A stretch of DNA of 12,517 nt from UBA10107 sp964572885 (GTDB lineage: Archaea; Nanobdellota; Nanobdellia; Woesearchaeales; UBA10107), in assembly GCA_964572885.1 (NCBI GenBank), contig CAZNFC010000022.1, positions 1-12,517 on the forward strand, read 5' to 3'. Positions 11,819 through 12,517 of the stretch are shown piece after piece. The notes under the pieces were generated by a model that was not told the DNA's origin, searched no databases, and saw only the letters and a list, made by a program, of their open reading frames with translations. Position numbers and translations under genes: made by a program. Each line of letters opens with the position of its first letter. The first letter of the stretch is position 1.

Positions 11819-12234
11819 AGAGGATGATATAATCCTAAATTTCTGCATGATTCTTTATGCTGCTGCATCGCTTCAAACAATATCCTTTTCATTTCAGGAG
11901 ATGCATTCCTGATATCGCACTTTTCAAGCATTATCCATATGTCTGCTGAGACTCCGACTAAAATATCAAGCTTTCCTATTGATTTGTAAGTCTTTCCGAA
12001 TCTTTCAAACAGTGCCCAGAGTGATCTGCTGTCAATCCTGTCAGTCTTTACCATCTCCTTGAGATGAAGTTCAGCTTTCTCCCCATATTCTTTGACGTAT
12101 GCTTTGGTCATGCCATCCAAAGCAACTTCAACAATCCTTCTTCTGTATCTTGCTGCTTCTTCTCTGCTTCCGGTTAGTTTTGACTCTAAATCAAGCATTT
12201 CTTTAAGTCTTGAATCTCCAAATGGCCACACCAT
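11815..12234 (-). CDS. Small helical protein, function unknown
   Basis: I do not recognise this 139-residue protein. It is soluble and almost certainly all-helical. Residues 8-45 are charged (R-L-K-E-M-L-D-L-E-S-K-L, E-E-A-A-R-Y-R-R-R-I-V-E), with further helices through E-A-M-Q-Q-H-K-E-S near 125-133. Only two cysteines are present (in E-K-C-D and E-S-C-R), and there is no signal or membrane segment. It lies 37 bases downstream of an FG-GAP protein gene on the same strand. A TATA-like box overlaps the end of that gene, so it may be transcribed alone or with it. Its stop codon overlaps that of the pilin-like operon. Confidence 0.7.
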   Translation of the reverse strand: MVWPFGDSRLKEMLDLESKLTGSREEAARYRRRIVEVALDGMTKAYVKEYGEKAELHLKEMVKTDRIDSRSLWALFERFGKTYKSIGKLDILVGVSADIWIMLEKCDIRNASPEMKRILFEAMQQHKESCRNLGLYHPL

Positions 12235-12261
12235 GTTGCTCGATTTAACAAATCATGGAAG

Positions 12262-12272
12262 TATATAAATAT
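12262..12272 (-). promoter_or_regulatory. TATA-like element before the helical protein gene
   Basis: The minus strand reads ATATTTATATA, centred about 32 bases before the ATG at 12234, leaving a short leader. The region is AT-rich, so a chance match is possible. Confidence 0.4.
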
Positions 12273-12517
12273 TAAGAATAGTATATCTGGCTTATCTCTG
12301 ATTCCCTTCCCACAACAAGGTCTGCCTTGCCGTTCTTGTCAAAATCACCAAACGCAATGCTTCTGACATAATTCCTGAATGGAGTGCTTATCTCCTTTAT
12401 CAAAGAATATGAATCTCCTGATTTTCCATATATCTGTATAGTCTGCTCGTAATTTCCTAATATGATCTCATTTATCCCGTCGCCGTTCAAATCTGCAGAA
12501 TATACGACATAAGTATT
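12272..12517 (-). CDS. FG-GAP/VCBS repeat protein, C-terminal end (5' end outside window)
   Basis: The frame is open to the last base of the window, giving the final 81 residues of a longer protein. Two FG-GAP-type repeats are seen: D-L-N-G-D-G-I-N-E-I-I-L-G, and about 45 residues later D-F-D-K-N-G-K-A-D-L-V-V-G. The D-x-N-x-D-G and D-x-D-x-N-G loops are typical calcium-binding turns of beta-propeller blades found in integrin-like extracellular proteins. The protein ends soon after the second repeat, with no C-terminal membrane anchor, so any signal or anchor must be in the missing N-terminal part. An extracellular or surface role is likely by family. A TTG at 12490 would split a repeat and is not the start. 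Confidence 0.85.
   Translation of the reverse strand, partial: NTYVVYSADLNGDGINEIILGNYEQTIQIYGKSGDSYSLIKEISTPFRNYVRSIAFGDFDKNGKADLVVGRESEISQIYYS

Noticed and set aside
1..12517. CRISPR array, tRNA, rRNA, insertion sequence or phage genes
   Set aside because: No regularly spaced repeats, no cloverleaf with T-arm consensus, no transposase motif and no terminal inverted repeats were seen on either strand by eye.

Overview
The window looks like a compact, AT-rich archaeal chromosome. Archaeal-type translation genes are present: eS6, aIF2-gamma, L10e/uL16 and a NOG1-like GTPase. Most transcription units start with a TATA box centred about 24-28 bases before the start codon, so their mRNAs are probably leaderless; downstream operon genes often overlap by ATGA, some with purine-rich Shine-Dalgarno-like stretches. 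Short pilin-like proteins with a K-K-G-F-E-L-S-I-N type N-terminus, a pared-down aIF2-gamma and a stand-alone NFACT-R protein suggest a reduced DPANN lineage, perhaps Woesearchaeota or Pacearchaeota. That placement is inference from style; no rRNA is present to confirm it.

Left part (1-5007): the end of an alpha/beta hydrolase, then a three-gene plus-strand operon of two related three-helix membrane proteins and a tiny pilin-like protein ending in a SHOCT-like module. On the minus strand follow two HIT-family proteins, both lacking the catalytic central histidine, and a helix-hairpin-helix DNA glycosylase. A divergent operon then encodes an NFACT-R (Rqc2/Tae2 C-terminal half) protein and methionine-R-sulfoxide reductase, followed by a short orphan gene. 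Glycosylase and MsrB both deal with oxidative damage, although they belong to different transcription units.

Middle (5008-7838): a possible small structured RNA, the eS6 - aIF2-gamma translation operon on the minus strand, and upstream of it an unrecognised zinc-ribbon protein whose arginine codon use differs from its neighbours. The eS6 promoter sits at the very end of that gene, and the eS6 mRNA seems to have an unusually long leader.

Right part (7839-12517): a NOG1-like GTPase, a YvcK/CofD-like protein converging on it, L10e, then a divergent three-gene operon of two paralogous pilin-like proteins with a two-helix membrane protein between them. It is followed on the minus strand by an unrecognised helical protein and the C-terminal end of an FG-GAP/VCBS repeat protein.

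Packing is tight: three convergent gene pairs share bases at their stop codons and no gap reaches 300 bases. I saw no tRNA, rRNA, CRISPR array, insertion sequence or phage gene. The points I consider most worth checking are the two HIT proteins without a nucleophile, the stand-alone NFACT-R, the aIF2-gamma without its zinc knuckle, the pilin-SHOCT operon with its paired membrane proteins, and the candidate RNA whose sequence is complementary to the eS6 leader.
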